Positions 52,604-61,833 of a stretch of DNA of 64,000 nt are shown here, piece after piece. The notes under the pieces are model-generated. The model saw nothing but the letters and a program-made list of their open reading frames with translations. It had not been told where the DNA came from and searched no databases. Each line of letters starts with the position of its first letter. Within the stretch, counting starts at the first letter, position 1. Location: NCBI RefSeq assembly GCF_014642075.1, contig NZ_BMIK01000007.1, positions 168,753 through 232,752 of the forward strand, written 5' to 3'. The stretch is from Parapedobacter defluvii (GTDB taxonomy: Bacteria > Bacteroidota > Bacteroidia > Sphingobacteriales > Sphingobacteriaceae). Both the position numbers and the translations under genes were made by a program.

Positions 52604-52999
52604 ATGAAAAAACAATTTTTGGCCGTGGCGGTGTTTTTATTAATCGCCGGCAGTTCATTCGGCCAACGGAGCAACAGGGGGTTTGGCACCCCGGAAGAAA
52701 ACGCCAAACGGACCAGCGAACGGCTTGAAAAAGAACTCGGGTTATCCGCAGATCAAAAGGATTCGGTTTATGCCTACACCCTTGAACAAGGAAAAAACAT
52801 GCAGCAAATTTTTCAGGAAAACCAAGGTGGCGACCGACAGCAATCGATGAGCAAGATGCGGGATTTGCGGGAACAGACCGATCAGAAAATTCTTTCGGTA
52901 CTGAACGCCGATCAACAGAAAGCGTACAAAAAAATAATCGAAGAACGCGCGAATCGGATGAGAGATGGGGGTGGTCGCAGAGGCGGCGGGAACAGATGA
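52604..52999 (+). CDS. Small Spy/CpxP-like periplasmic protein
   Basis: The ATG at 52604 starts a signal peptide (QFLAVAVFLLIAGSSFGQ). The mature part of about 110 residues is helical and charged: AKRTSERLEKELGLSADQKDSVYAY, LREQTDQKILSVLNADQQKAY, and a Gly/Arg-rich tail. The repeated L(S/N)ADQ(K/Q) motif resembles Spy/CpxP LTxxQ repeats, chaperones induced by envelope stress. Regulation is unknown; an inverted repeat lies upstream. Confidence 0.8.
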   Translation: MKKQFLAVAVFLLIAGSSFGQRSNRGFGTPEENAKRTSERLEKELGLSADQKDSVYAYTLEQGKNMQQIFQENQGGDRQQSMSKMRDLREQTDQKILSVLNADQQKAYKKIIEERANRMRDGGGRRGGGNR

Positions 53000-53020
53000 T
53001 CCCGGCTTACTTAAAAAGCA

Positions 53021-53054
53021 AAAGGCGGTCAACTGAAAAAAACGGACCGCCTTT
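53021..53054. terminator. Bidirectional terminator between Spy-like gene and dnaA
   Basis: AAAGGCGGTC (53021-53030) pairs perfectly with GACCGCCTTT (53045-53054). T-runs flank it on both strands, so it can end both the Spy-like gene and the convergent dnaA. Confidence 0.85.
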
Positions 53055-53062
53055 TTGTTTTC

Positions 53063-54490
53063 TCAACTGGTCTTTAGTTTTTTCTGGATATCCTGCACGT
53101 ATGCTTTGAATTTCTTGTCGGTTTCAATCAGGTCTTCAACCGTCTGGCAAGCATAAATAACCGTAGAATGGTCGCGGCCGCCAAAAAAGGCTCCGATGGA
53201 TTTCAATGAGGTCTTTGTATGGTTTTTGGCCAGGTACATGGAAATCTGCCGGGCTTGTACAATTTCCCGTTTCCTTACCTTCGATTTGACCATTTCTACT
53301 GGCACCTCAAAATAGTCACATACCAACTTCTGAATGTAATCCATCGAAATTTCCTTATGGGTATTCTTAATGAAATTTTTCAGCATGGACTTAGCGAGGT
53401 TCAGGTCGATCTCCTTTTTGTTTAACGTAGCCTGGGCTAGCAAGGAGACCATTGCACCTTCGAGTTCGCGGACACTGTTATCTATCTGGTTGGCTACATA
53501 TTCGATCACATTGTCGGGCAACTCAATTCCATCCGTATACATTTTCTTTTTCAGAATGGCCATGCGGGTTTCCAGATCTGGCACCTGCATATCTGCGGAA
53601 AGCCCCCATTTAAACCGGCTTAAGAGGCGTTCTTCCAATCCGGCGAGATCTTTGGGTGGTTTGTCTGAGGTAAGAATAATCTGTTTGCTCGATTGATGCA
53701 AATGATTGAAAATATGAAAGAAAATATCCTGTGTCCGCTCTTTACCGGCAAAATTATGTACATCATCCATGATGATAACATCCATTGCCTGATAAAAATT
53801 AACGAAATCATTGATGGTGTTGTTTTTCAGGGAGTCGACAAATTGCTGACAGAATTTCTCGCAGGACACATAGATTACCAATTTATCGGGTAAGTTACGC
53901 TTGATTTCGTTACCTATTGCCTGTGCCAAGTGTGTTTTACCCAGCCCCACGCCACCGTAAATCATCAATGGATTGAACGATGTGCCTCCCGGTTTGCTCG
54001 CCACAGCAAAACCCGCAGACCGGGCCAAGCGGTTGCATTCTCCCTCAATGAAATTATCGAATGTGTAATGCTGATTCAATTGGGGATCTACTTGCAGCTT
54101 TTTTAGCCCCGGAATGACGAACGGGTTCTTGATGTCTTTATTCAGTGCAACGGGAATGGGGATCGATTGCTTCTTTGCCTCCGCTCCATTACCACTTGAA
54201 GGGATGTTGGTGGTATAGGGGTTGCTTGTAGATGATTTTTCGACAACGATGTTATATTCTAACCGCCCATTTTCGCCTAGGTGTTTCTTTATTGTTTTGC
54301 GAAGCAATCCCACATAGTGTTCTTCAAGCCATTCATAAAAAAACAAACTCGGTACTTGAATAGTCAAAACGTTGCCTTCCAATCGTACAGCCTTAACGGG
54401 CTCAAACCAGGTCTTATAACTTTGTGCAGGAATATTATCTTTGATGATCTGCAGACAACTATTCCATACACTCGTGCTCGTTTTTTCCAT
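53063..54490 (-). CDS. dnaA: Chromosomal replication initiator DnaA
   Basis: A 475-residue protein with domain I (VWNSCLQIIKDNIPAQSYKTWF), the AAA+ domain with Walker A IYGGVGLGKTHLAQAIGNE and Walker B VIIMDDVHNF, and the DNA-binding domain IV signature GRDHSTVIYACQTVED. It opens the origin and loads helicase. dnaN is not adjacent. The upstream region has AT-rich DNA and DnaA-box-like sites, so autoregulation or an origin is possible. Confidence 0.98.
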   Translation of the reverse strand: MEKTSTSVWNSCLQIIKDNIPAQSYKTWFEPVKAVRLEGNVLTIQVPSLFFYEWLEEHYVGLLRKTIKKHLGENGRLEYNIVVEKSSTSNPYTTNIPSSGNGAEAKKQSIPIPVALNKDIKNPFVIPGLKKLQVDPQLNQHYTFDNFIEGECNRLARSAGFAVASKPGGTSFNPLMIYGGVGLGKTHLAQAIGNEIKRNLPDKLVIYVSCEKFCQQFVDSLKNNTINDFVNFYQAMDVIIMDDVHNFAGKERTQDIFFHIFNHLHQSSKQIILTSDKPPKDLAGLEERLLSRFKWGLSADMQVPDLETRMAILKKKMYTDGIELPDNVIEYVANQIDNSVRELEGAMVSLLAQATLNKKEIDLNLAKSMLKNFIKNTHKEISMDYIQKLVCDYFEVPVEMVKSKVRKREIVQARQISMYLAKNHTKTSLKSIGAFFGGRDHSTVIYACQTVEDLIETDKKFKAYVQDIQKKLKTS

Positions 54491-54735
54491 TCGTTACTTC
54501 TTAATAAGTTGATTTACAATAAATGATCGAAAAAATGTTGATAACTTCTCCGTGAAACGAAGATGGCAAAAAAAAATCAGCTAAAAAATTAAAAATTAAA
54601 ATATCAAACATCAACTTATAAATCAATAAGTTAAGTGTATTTTATTGTAAAATACTTCGTGTAACAGAACATTCCGAAAAATTGTCAACATCCGTTTTTT
54701 TTCAATGGCTTTTCACTTGGGAACCCCTACATTTT
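54491..54735. other. AT-rich dnaA upstream region with DnaA-box-like sites
   Basis: It contains no gene. DnaA-box-like sequences: TTATCAACA on the minus strand at 54536-54544 and TTGTCAACA on the plus strand at 54682-54690, each one or two changes from TTATCCACA. Between them lies a very AT-rich tract with two perfect inverted repeats: AACTTAT-N6-ATAAGTT (54613-54632) and GTATTTT-N5-AAAATAC (54637-54655). It could be an origin segment or the dnaA control region. Confidence 0.4.
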
Positions 54736-55119
54736 TCAATGGCCTTTCGCGATTTTCCTGCCAACCACTAGCCAGTTGATAGCCAATACCGCCACCAGGA
54801 TCAGCAACCCGCCAACCTCCCGTGTTTCCTCTATCCAAGGCTTGTCCGCTTTCATGCTTTGCACGAGGTCACCAGCATGATGATGCTGAAACCAATCAAC
54901 CACACCGTGCTTAGCGATCAGGTAATAGGCGGCAAACCCCAAGTAGCCTAGGATACCTAGCAGATACGCCCCGGGCAGGTACCGGCTTTTTATGGCCATA
55001 TAGCATATCCAGGCTCCATATAAATAAATGGGAATCCAGATATAAGGATCTTCATCGTTATACTGTAGCGCCGCACTGATTAAAAATAGGATACAAAATA
55101 AGAAATTAAAAATTTTCAT
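54736..55119 (-). CDS. TMEM220-like small membrane protein
   Basis: The start is the ATG ending at 55119 (MKIFNFLFCILFLISAALQYNDEDPYIW); the longer open frame runs through the riboswitch region on the opposite strand and is not coding. The 127-residue protein has four membrane segments and a short His-rich loop (WFQHHHAGDLVQSM). It matches the transmembrane-220 family of unknown function. Confidence 0.8.
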   Translation of the reverse strand: MKIFNFLFCILFLISAALQYNDEDPYIWIPIYLYGAWICYMAIKSRYLPGAYLLGILGYLGFAAYYLIAKHGVVDWFQHHHAGDLVQSMKADKPWIEETREVGGLLILVAVLAINWLVVGRKIAKGH

Positions 55120-55157
55120 AATTGGGGGGAATAAATCAATCAAAATTAAACAAAAAC

Positions 55158-55185
55158 TTTGAAAAACTTTTTCTTTGGTTCTTTG
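55158..55185 (+). promoter_or_regulatory. Possible promoter of the TPP riboswitch RNA
   Basis: TTTG at 55158-55161, 16 bases, then GTTCTTTG at 55178-55185, two mismatches from the -7 consensus. The predicted start near 55190 is nine bases before the aptamer's P1 stem. Confidence 0.4.
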
Positions 55186-55198
55186 TTTAATAAAACAA

Positions 55199-55284
55199 GA
55201 TGTGCAGGGAGTGCTTGAGCCAATCAGGCTGAGATTACATCCCCGAACCTGATCTGGATAATGCCAGCGCAGGAAAAGCACATC
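55199..55284 (+). ncRNA. TPP riboswitch (THI element) aptamer
   Basis: A complete thiamin-pyrophosphate aptamer by sequence. P1 is a perfect 7-bp stem, GATGTGC (55199-55205) with GCACATC (55278-55284). The pyrimidine-sensing CTGAGA is at 55229-55234, and the invariant ACCTGATCTGGATAATGCCA begins at 55247, followed by GCGCAGG. All core bases known for the class (Rfam RF00059) look intact. It faces rightward, but no plus-strand gene follows; the next gene on the right is the convergent gcvP. An extra 7-bp hairpin (55287-55304) links it to a terminator. Confidence 0.93.
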
Positions 55285-55304
55285 ACATACAACAATCGTT
55301 GTAT

Positions 55305-55338
55305 AAGCCCTATTCCGGCTATGGCTGGAATAGGGTTT
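55305..55338 (+). terminator. Intrinsic terminator behind the TPP riboswitch
   Basis: AAGCCCTATTCC (55305-55316) pairs with GGAATAGGGTTT (55327-55338) including one G-U pair, followed by more T. The T-run is on the plus strand only, so it serves the riboswitch RNA. It ends two bases before the gcvP stop codon. Confidence 0.85.
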
Positions 55339-55340
55339 TT

Positions 55341-58223
55341 CTAGTATGCTTCTACCTGGTCATAGGCATCAACCGGTGGGCAGGCACAAATAAGCATTCT
55401 GTCTCCCTGTGAATCGTTGACCCGTCCCACGCTTGGCCAAAACTTGTGGTCACGTACAAAGGAAAGCGGAAAGGCAGCCTGGGACCGTGTATAGGGTCTA
55501 TCCCACGTATCGGCACACACCATAGCGATGGTATGCGGGGCACCTTTCAGCAGGTTATTCTCCCGGTCAGACTGACCCTGTTCAATGGCGGCAATTTCGC
55601 CTCGGATCGCGATCAGGGCATCGCAAAATCGATCCAATTCCGCTTTGGATTCAGACTCCGTGGGTTCAATCATTAGTGTACCCGCCACCGGAAAAGATAC
55701 GGTAGGTGCATGAAAACCGTAATCCATCAGCCGCTTGGCAATATCACCAACTTCGATGCCTATTGTTTTAAAGGCACGGCAGTCTAGAATCAGCTCGTGC
55801 GCACAACGTCCATTGACACCGGCATATAAGATAGGATAATGACTCTCCAGTCTCGTTTTGAGGTAGTTGGCATTTAAAATAGCAAACTTGGTTGCGCGGG
55901 TAAGCCCCTCACTGCCCATCATTGCAATGTAGGCATGGGAAATCAAAAGGATGGAAGCCGAACCCCAGGGAGCCGCGGAAACCGCGCTGATGCCCTGTGC
56001 ACTGCTCACCTCCACTACGGGGTGGTTTGGCAGAAAAGGAACTAAATGTTCAGCAACGCCAATAGGCCCCATACCCGGACCGCCACCGCCGTGGGGAATA
56101 CAGAAAGTCTTGTGCAAGTTCAGATGGCAGACGTCTGCCCCGATCAGGCCTGGACTGGTAAGTCCTACCTGTGCATTCATATTTGCACCATCCATGTATA
56201 CCTGCCCCCCATATTGGTGGATGAGGTCACATATTTCGACAATGGGCTCTTCAAATACACCGTGTGTAGATGGATAGGTAACCATTACTGCCGCGAGATT
56301 AGCGGCATGCGCTTCTGTCTTGGCACGGAGATCACCGACGTCGATATTTCCACGCTCATCGCACCTGACTACCACCACCTGCATGCCCGCCATGCTGGCG
56401 GATGCCGGATTAGTGCCATGCGCTGATGCGGGAATCAGCACCACGTTCCGATGGCCTTCTCCCAGACTTTCGTGGTAGGCACGGATGACCATCAGTCCGG
56501 CATATTCGCCCTGAGCGCCCGAATTGGGCTGGAAACTTACTTTCGCAAACCCTGTAATTTCACTCAGCCATCCATTCAATTCGCTGATTATCTGCATATA
56601 TCCCCCCGTTTGGTCTGCTGGGGCAAACGGATGCAGCCCACCGAACTCCGGCCAGGTTACCGGCACCATTTCAGTCGTCGCATTCAATTTCATCGTGCAG
56701 GACCCCAAGGGAATCATCGAATGGCATAATGACAGATCTCTCGCTTCCAATGATTTGATATAGCGCAGCATTTCATGTTCAGAATGAAAGCTGTTGAACA
56801 CGGGATGGGTAAGGTATCGGGATGTGCGCAGCAACGTTTGCGGTATGACCGAAAGGTTATCTTCTGCTAACGCTGCCAGGTCTATGTCGTTAAGGGATTT
56901 ACCCTTTAGCTTCGCGAAAACCCGTATCAGCGCTTCAACATCTTCATAAGTGGTCGTTTCATCCATTGAAATGTTTACGACCGCTCCCCGGTATAACAGA
57001 TTTATTTCGTTATTGAGCGCTTCCGCATGTAAAGGACCGGAAAGTTCCCCTACTTCAACCCGCAAAGTATCGAAATAACTAGCATTAAGCTGCCGATATC
57101 CCAATTGTTGCAGGGCTCGGTCTGCCAAGGTTGCCAATCCATGTATGCGTCCGGCTATTTTCCGCAGGCCTTTTGGCCCATGATAAGCGGCATAGAACCC
57201 CGCCATAATAGCGAGCAGTGCTTGTGCCGTGCAAATATTGGACGAAGCTTTATCGCGGCGGATATGCTGCTCACGGGTTTGAAGCGCCATACGGAGTGCA
57301 TACGCGCCATTGGAATCGACCGTTACCCCAATAATACGCCCGGGGATATTGCGTTTATAGGCTTCTTTGGTAGCTAAATAGGCTGCGTGCGGGCCACCGA
57401 ATCCCATTGGAATGCCGAAGCGCTGTGTGCTGCCCACCACTACATCGGCTCCCCATTCTCCGGGCGGAGTCAGCAGTGTCAAACTCAACAAGTCGGCCAC
57501 TGCACATACCGAGATATCACGGACATGCAACTGTTCCACTAGTGCTTTGTAATCAGACAAGGCGCCGTCTCCATCCGGATATTGCACCAATACACCAAAA
57601 ATTGTATCGGTGTCCGGTATTTCAAACGGATTGCCCACTTGCAGATTGATACCGTATGAAAGTGCACGGGTACGAAGCACATCAAGTGTTTGGGGAAAAA
57701 CCGTTTCTACAACGAAATACGTATTGGCCGACTTATTTTTGCGTAATCCATACTGCATAAACATCGCCTCGGCGGCAGCCGTCGCTTCATCGAGCAGAGA
57801 CGCATTGGCGATCTCCATACCCGTCAGGTCAATAACCATCGTTTGGAAATTCAACAATGCCTGCAACCGCCCTTGGGCGATTTCCGCCTGATAAGGCGTG
57901 TACTGGGTATACCAACCGGGGTTCTCAAACACATTGCGCTGGATGACGCCCGGTAGTATGACATCGTAATAACCCTGTCCGATATAAGATTTAAACACCT
58001 TGTTTTTGTCTGCTACTGCCTTCATCTTACGCAGGTAAGCTACTTCGGTCTGCGCAGCGGGCAGCTGCAACGGATGGGTAACCCGGATCCGCGCAGGCAC
58101 CGTTTCGTCAATCAGTTCATCGAGATGCCGGAGACCAATAGTTTCCAACATCGCCTCGGTTTCATCGGTGCTAGGGCCAATGTGCCGCTCTTCAAATTTT
58201 TCCTGAAAATGTATCTCACTCAT
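55341..58223 (-). CDS. gcvP: Glycine dehydrogenase (P protein), single chain
   Basis: A 960-residue PLP enzyme that decarboxylates glycine and passes the aminomethyl group to GcvH. It is the fused alpha/beta form; N- and C-terminal halves are similar. The start [21 protein letters not shown] fits the family. The PLP Lys lies in [20 protein letters not shown]. The gene is monocistronic and far from gcvH. The leader of about 60 bases is predicted to be structured. Confidence 0.98.
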   Translation of the reverse strand: MSEIHFQEKFEERHIGPSTDETEAMLETIGLRHLDELIDETVPARIRVTHPLQLPAAQTEVAYLRKMKAVADKNKVFKSYIGQGYYDVILPGVIQRNVFENPGWYTQYTPYQAEIAQGRLQALLNFQTMVIDLTGMEIANASLLDEATAAAEAMFMQYGLRKNKSANTYFVVETVFPQTLDVLRTRALSYGINLQVGNPFEIPDTDTIFGVLVQYPDGDGALSDYKALVEQLHVRDISVCAVADLLSLTLLTPPGEWGADVVVGSTQRFGIPMGFGGPHAAYLATKEAYKRNIPGRIIGVTVDSNGAYALRMALQTREQHIRRDKASSNICTAQALLAIMAGFYAAYHGPKGLRKIAGRIHGLATLADRALQQLGYRQLNASYFDTLRVEVGELSGPLHAEALNNEINLLYRGAVVNISMDETTTYEDVEALIRVFAKLKGKSLNDIDLAALAEDNLSVIPQTLLRTSRYLTHPVFNSFHSEHEMLRYIKSLEARDLSLCHSMIPLGSCTMKLNATTEMVPVTWPEFGGLHPFAPADQTGGYMQIISELNGWLSEITGFAKVSFQPNSGAQGEYAGLMVIRAYHESLGEGHRNVVLIPASAHGTNPASASMAGMQVVVVRCDERGNIDVGDLRAKTEAHAANLAAVMVTYPSTHGVFEEPIVEICDLIHQYGGQVYMDGANMNAQVGLTSPGLIGADVCHLNLHKTFCIPHGGGGPGMGPIGVAEHLVPFLPNHPVVEVSSAQGISAVSAAPWGSASILLISHAYIAMMGSEGLTRATKFAILNANYLKTRLESHYPILYAGVNGRCAHELILDCRAFKTIGIEVGDIAKRLMDYGFHAPTVSFPVAGTLMIEPTESESKAELDRFCDALIAIRGEIAAIEQGQSDRENNLLKGAPHTIAMVCADTWDRPYTRSQAAFPLSFVRDHKFWPSVGRVNDSQGDRMLICACPPVDAYDQVEAY

Positions 58224-58298
58224 GGGGGCATGTCACTACCTGGTGCAGCCATGTTGCTTACCAGCAAGCAGACGGTAGTTTTTTCGCGTGCAAAGATA
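58224..58298 (-). promoter_or_regulatory. gcvP promoter and structured leader
   Basis: A perfect -7 element TATCTTTG at 58298-58291 (minus). The leader contains an outer stem ACTACC/GGTAGT (58279-58274 with 58240-58235) enclosing a TTGCT/AGCAA hairpin and a short TGG/CCA hairpin. It does not match the glycine riboswitch core. Confidence 0.5.
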
Positions 58299-58340
58299 CG
58301 GATTTTGGAAATGGAAATAAAAAGAGACGTCGCGATAAAT

Positions 58341-58835
58341 TTAGTCGGCCACACCGGGCACAGCCAACTTGCTCTGAATGTCTTTCAGCTTACGTAACAG
58401 TTTAACGGCCAACGCCTTTTGTTGTTGTGCAGCTTCAGAGGTCTCGGACTCCAAACTAACAGTGTGCTCCCAGGTTCTGTCCCGTACCGTGATGATGTAA
58501 GCATAACCATCGTAAGCGAGGCCGCCCTCTTGGATATCCAACCTCCTAAAATCACCCGTTCCAAGAATTCCTATTAGCTCTTGATAGTCGGCTTCGGTAG
58601 TTACTATTTCATTCGTATACCGAATGTCATCGCTGCATCCTTCGTACACGATATACCGGGTGTTGTCCTTATCGACGAAAAGGCTATCGTTTGCTGCACA
58701 CCAACCGGCTAACATACGAAGCGATATGGTCGGCCTGGTTACCGACGCATGATTACTTTTACTGCACCCCCAATAGACGGATGCTATCGTCGATCCTGCG
58801 ACAAGCACTAAAAATACTCTTTTCACCGGTGACAT
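58341..58835 (-). CDS. Hypothetical lipoprotein
   Basis: A 164-residue protein with an N-terminal hydrophobic signal and probable lipobox (STIASVYWGCSKS). The mature part begins ISLRMLAGWCAANDSLFVDKD and has four Cys in all, with YIVYEGCSDDIRYTNEIVTTEADYQELIGIL further on. I recognise no named family, but its size and pattern fit a small periplasmic or surface binding protein. It stands between gcvP and pdhC on the same strand. Confidence 0.65.
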   Translation of the reverse strand: MSPVKRVFLVLVAGSTIASVYWGCSKSNHASVTRPTISLRMLAGWCAANDSLFVDKDNTRYIVYEGCSDDIRYTNEIVTTEADYQELIGILGTGDFRRLDIQEGGLAYDGYAYIITVRDRTWEHTVSLESETSEAAQQQKALAVKLLRKLKDIQSKLAVPGVAD

Positions 58836-58898
58836 AATCCAAATTTATAAACCAGATTGATGAAATAACGAAGTATTTGCACTTTTCGCAACAAAAAA

Positions 58899-58925
58899 AG
58901 GCTGCCGTTTCTTAGCCGGCAGCCT
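58899..58925 (-). terminator. Terminator of the pdhA-pdhC operon
   Basis: AGGCTGCCG (58899-58907) pairs perfectly with CGGCAGCCT (58917-58925). On the minus strand it is followed by seven T. It lies 25 bases after the pdhC stop. Confidence 0.85.
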
Positions 58926-58949
58926 ATAAGTCCTTGTGTCTCATTAAGA

Positions 58950-60632
58950 TTAAGCCAATATCCGTACCGGCTCTTCCAACAGCGATTTAAGCGTCTGCAA
59001 GAACGCGGCTCCGGTAGCACCGTCTACCACACGGTGATCACAGGTAAGTGTCACTTTCATGATATTCCCCGGCACAATCTGTCCATTTTTTACAACAGGC
59101 ACCTGGTCAATGCCACCAATCGCCAAAATGCAGGAGTCGGGCGCATTGATGATCGCCGTAAATTCATCGATACCGAACATACCCAGGTTAGAAACCGTAA
59201 ATGTGGAACCTTCCCAATCTGCGGGCTGCAATTTTTTGGCTTTTGCACGTTGGGCAAACTCCTTTACTTCGGCCGAAATGTGCGACAATGATTTACCATC
59301 TGCGAAACGGACGACAGGCACCAGCAGCCCTTCATCAACAGCGACGGCCACACCTACGTTCACGTGTTCGTTATAGCGGATTTTATCTCCCTGCCATGAA
59401 GCGTTGACAGCGGGATGTTGTTTCAGTGCTACCGCTGCAGCTTTAATCACGAGGTCATTAAAGGATACCTTTACGGGGGCCACTTCATTGATTTTGGCTC
59501 TTGCCTGGATAGCGTTGTCCATATCAATTTTCATGGTAAGGTAAAAGTGTGGGATAACAAACGTCTCGGAAAGCCTTCGGCTGATGGTCTTCCGCATCTG
59601 CGTAACGGGCTTTTCGGTATAGCGCTCTTCACCCACATACTGCGGGATACTGATCGTTGTTGCGGCTGCCGGAGCCTCGGTTTTGGTTGCCGCCGCGGGA
59701 GCAGCCTCGGTCTTAGCAGCCGGACTATACAACTCGACGTCTTTCTTAATGATACGGCCACCGTCGCCCGTACCTTTTACCGCATTGAGGCTAATACCTT
59801 TGTCTTTTGCTATTTTCCTGGCCAAAGGCGATGCCTTAACCCGTGAATCGTCTGACGACGCTACCTGGGGTTCTTCCTCTCTTTCTGTGGCTTGTGGCGC
59901 TTTGGACTCAGCAGATGCTGAGGCGGGCTCATCTGTTCCTTTTTCGGTAGGCTTTTCCGTCTTACCGGATGCGGCAGCCGGGTTCTTCAATAACGGTGTT
60001 ATATCTGTTCCTTCTTTACCTACGATGGCGATGATGTCATTTACCTTGGCTGCCTGCCCTTTTTCCACGCCGATGTATAACAATGTTCCGTCGGCGTAAG
60101 CAGTTACCTCCATCGTGGCTTTGTCCGTTTCTACGTCGGCGATGACATCGTCACTTTTAATCGTGTCGCCCACCTTAAAATGCCACTCGGCGATCACGCC
60201 TTCAGTCATCGTATCGCTCAATAACGGCATGGTAATCACCGTAGCCCCCAATGATTCGGCTGTTACCGATTCTCCTCCATCCGGCACAGATTCCTCTTTC
60301 TCCGGCTTTTCCTGTTTGGGTGTAGCTTCCTCTTTCTCCTTTTTATCGCTATCCGTACTGCTTTTACCCTCCAACAATGCCTTGTAATCCTCACCTTCTT
60401 CACCTAGAACAGCGATCACTGCGTCTACAGGTACAGCTTCCCCTTCTTTGGGGCCGATATATAATAATGTTCCTTCCTGATAAGATTCAAAGTCCATGGT
60501 GGCTTTATCGGTTTCCACCTCCGCTATCAGATCACCGGAACTGACCTTGTCGCCTACTTTTTTGTGCCATTTCGCGATCACCCCTTCGGTCATGGTATCG
60601 CTCATCTTTGGCATTTTTACTACTTCAGCCAT
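58950..60632 (-). CDS. pdhC: Dihydrolipoamide acetyltransferase (E2) with two lipoyl domains
   Basis: A 560-residue E2. Lipoyl domain 1 (residues 1-80, Lys43 in EVETDKATMDF) and lipoyl domain 2 (about 130-210, DVETDKATMEV) are joined by charged Pro/Glu/Lys-rich linkers. A peripheral subunit-binding domain follows (about 265-300, VKASPLARKIAKDKGISL), then the catalytic domain with the His in TCDHRVVDGATGAAFL. It transfers acetyl to CoA in the pyruvate dehydrogenase complex. pdhA lies 42 bases upstream; a terminator follows. Confidence 0.96.
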   Translation of the reverse strand: MAEVVKMPKMSDTMTEGVIAKWHKKVGDKVSSGDLIAEVETDKATMDFESYQEGTLLYIGPKEGEAVPVDAVIAVLGEEGEDYKALLEGKSSTDSDKKEKEEATPKQEKPEKEESVPDGGESVTAESLGATVITMPLLSDTMTEGVIAEWHFKVGDTIKSDDVIADVETDKATMEVTAYADGTLLYIGVEKGQAAKVNDIIAIVGKEGTDITPLLKNPAAASGKTEKPTEKGTDEPASASAESKAPQATEREEEPQVASSDDSRVKASPLARKIAKDKGISLNAVKGTGDGGRIIKKDVELYSPAAKTEAAPAAATKTEAPAAATTISIPQYVGEERYTEKPVTQMRKTISRRLSETFVIPHFYLTMKIDMDNAIQARAKINEVAPVKVSFNDLVIKAAAVALKQHPAVNASWQGDKIRYNEHVNVGVAVAVDEGLLVPVVRFADGKSLSHISAEVKEFAQRAKAKKLQPADWEGSTFTVSNLGMFGIDEFTAIINAPDSCILAIGGIDQVPVVKNGQIVPGNIMKVTLTCDHRVVDGATGAAFLQTLKSLLEEPVRILA

Positions 60633-60674
60633 GTTGTATTGCGGTTATTCTTTTACGTTTGTATTTCAACTCGT

Positions 60675-61670
60675 TCAATCCGTAATATAGGGATAATCGG
60701 ACTGTACGTAAACATCTTTGTACAGTTCTTCCACCTCGGGATAGGGTGATTCCTCGGCAAATTTAACACATTCATCAATGGTCTTTTTTACCGCTGCTTC
60801 TACTTCGGCAAACCATTCTTCGTTGGCATATTTCTTTTCTGCGATGGCGGCCTTCGTGGTAATCAGCGGGTCGCGTCCTTTGTATTCCTCCAACTCTTCT
60901 TTGGTACGGTATTTTGCCGGATCGGACATGGAGTGTCCTTTATAGCGATATGTACGCATCTCCAGGAAGGTAGGTCCATCGCCTTTGCGTGCGCGCTGAA
61001 CCGCTTCATCCATTGCATTGTGTACGGCTACGACATCCATACCATCAACGGGTGCGCTGGGCATATCAAAACCAAGCCCCATTTTGTAGATGTCAATCAT
61101 GTTTGTGGTGCGGGCCACCGAAGTGCCCATGGCGTATCCATTGTTTTCGCAAACAAAAATAACAGGCAACTTCCACAACATAGCCATGTTTAGGGCTTCA
61201 TTAAAAGCACCCTGTCTTACCGCTCCATCTCCCATGTAACACACGCACACATTGTCGGTCCCATTATATTTTTCGGCAAATGCAATGCCTGCACCGAGTG
61301 GAATCTGGCCCCCAACGATTCCATGCCCTCCCATAAACTTATGTTCCTTGCTGAAAAAGTGCATCGAACCTCCCTTACCTTTGGAACATCCCGTTTTTTT
61401 ACCGAAAAGTTCCGCCATTGCGGCATTCGGTGACACTCCTTTTGCAATGGCGTGTGCGTGGTCACGGTAGGCGGTAATCATCGAATCTTCTGGCCGCAAC
61501 ACCGACATGGCCCCAGCCACAACGGCTTCCTGACCTATGTAGAGGTGGCAAAAGCCCCGTATTTTTTGCTGCCCGTATAACTGCCCGGCCTTCTCTTCGA
61601 ATTTACGCATGAGTAGCATCAATTTATACCACTCCAAGTAGGTCTCTTTCTTTATCGGTGTCGAACTCAT
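60675..61670 (-). CDS. pdhA: Pyruvate dehydrogenase E1 alpha subunit
   Basis: A 331-residue TPP-binding subunit. The TPP motif begins at CVCYMGDGAVRQGAFNEALNMA and ends with the CENNGYAMGT stretch. The phosphorylation-loop-like region RTYRYKGHSMSDPAKYR is present. It forms E1 with PdhB, encoded 11 kb away. A consensus promoter lies upstream (61704-61734). Confidence 0.96.
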   Translation of the reverse strand: MSSTPIKKETYLEWYKLMLLMRKFEEKAGQLYGQQKIRGFCHLYIGQEAVVAGAMSVLRPEDSMITAYRDHAHAIAKGVSPNAAMAELFGKKTGCSKGKGGSMHFFSKEHKFMGGHGIVGGQIPLGAGIAFAEKYNGTDNVCVCYMGDGAVRQGAFNEALNMAMLWKLPVIFVCENNGYAMGTSVARTTNMIDIYKMGLGFDMPSAPVDGMDVVAVHNAMDEAVQRARKGDGPTFLEMRTYRYKGHSMSDPAKYRTKEELEEYKGRDPLITTKAAIAEKKYANEEWFAEVEAAVKKTIDECVKFAEESPYPEVEELYKDVYVQSDYPYITD

Positions 61671-61703
61671 TTCAACATTTATAGATTACAGATTTTTGGA
61701 AGG

Positions 61704-61734
61704 CAAACTTAGATAAAATTGTTGTGATATGCAA
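61704..61734 (-). promoter_or_regulatory. Promoter of pdhA-pdhC
   Basis: On the minus strand TTG (61734-61732), 20 bases, then TAAGTTTG (61711-61704), a perfect -7 box. The leader is about 29 bases. Confidence 0.65.
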
Positions 61735-61833
61735 TCGGCTAAGGCAGCATATCTATTTTCCTGCGGTTGACTATTGGTATTCGTTACAAATTGTGTTAAC
61801 TTTATTTACTTTTTGACTTTTTGGTAACCACAA

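Noticed and set aside
55120..55281. 54-residue N-terminal extension of the TMEM220-like protein
   Set aside because: It would be encoded by the antisense of the TPP riboswitch; the downstream ATG gives a proper first membrane helix.
55321..55344. Seven-codon ATG ORF in the terminator behind the TPP riboswitch (MAGIGFF)
   Set aside because: It lies inside the terminator stem and T-run; it is too short and has no support as the missing riboswitch target.
58224..58298. Glycine riboswitch before gcvP
   Set aside because: The leader is only about 60 bases and lacks the conserved tandem-aptamer core.
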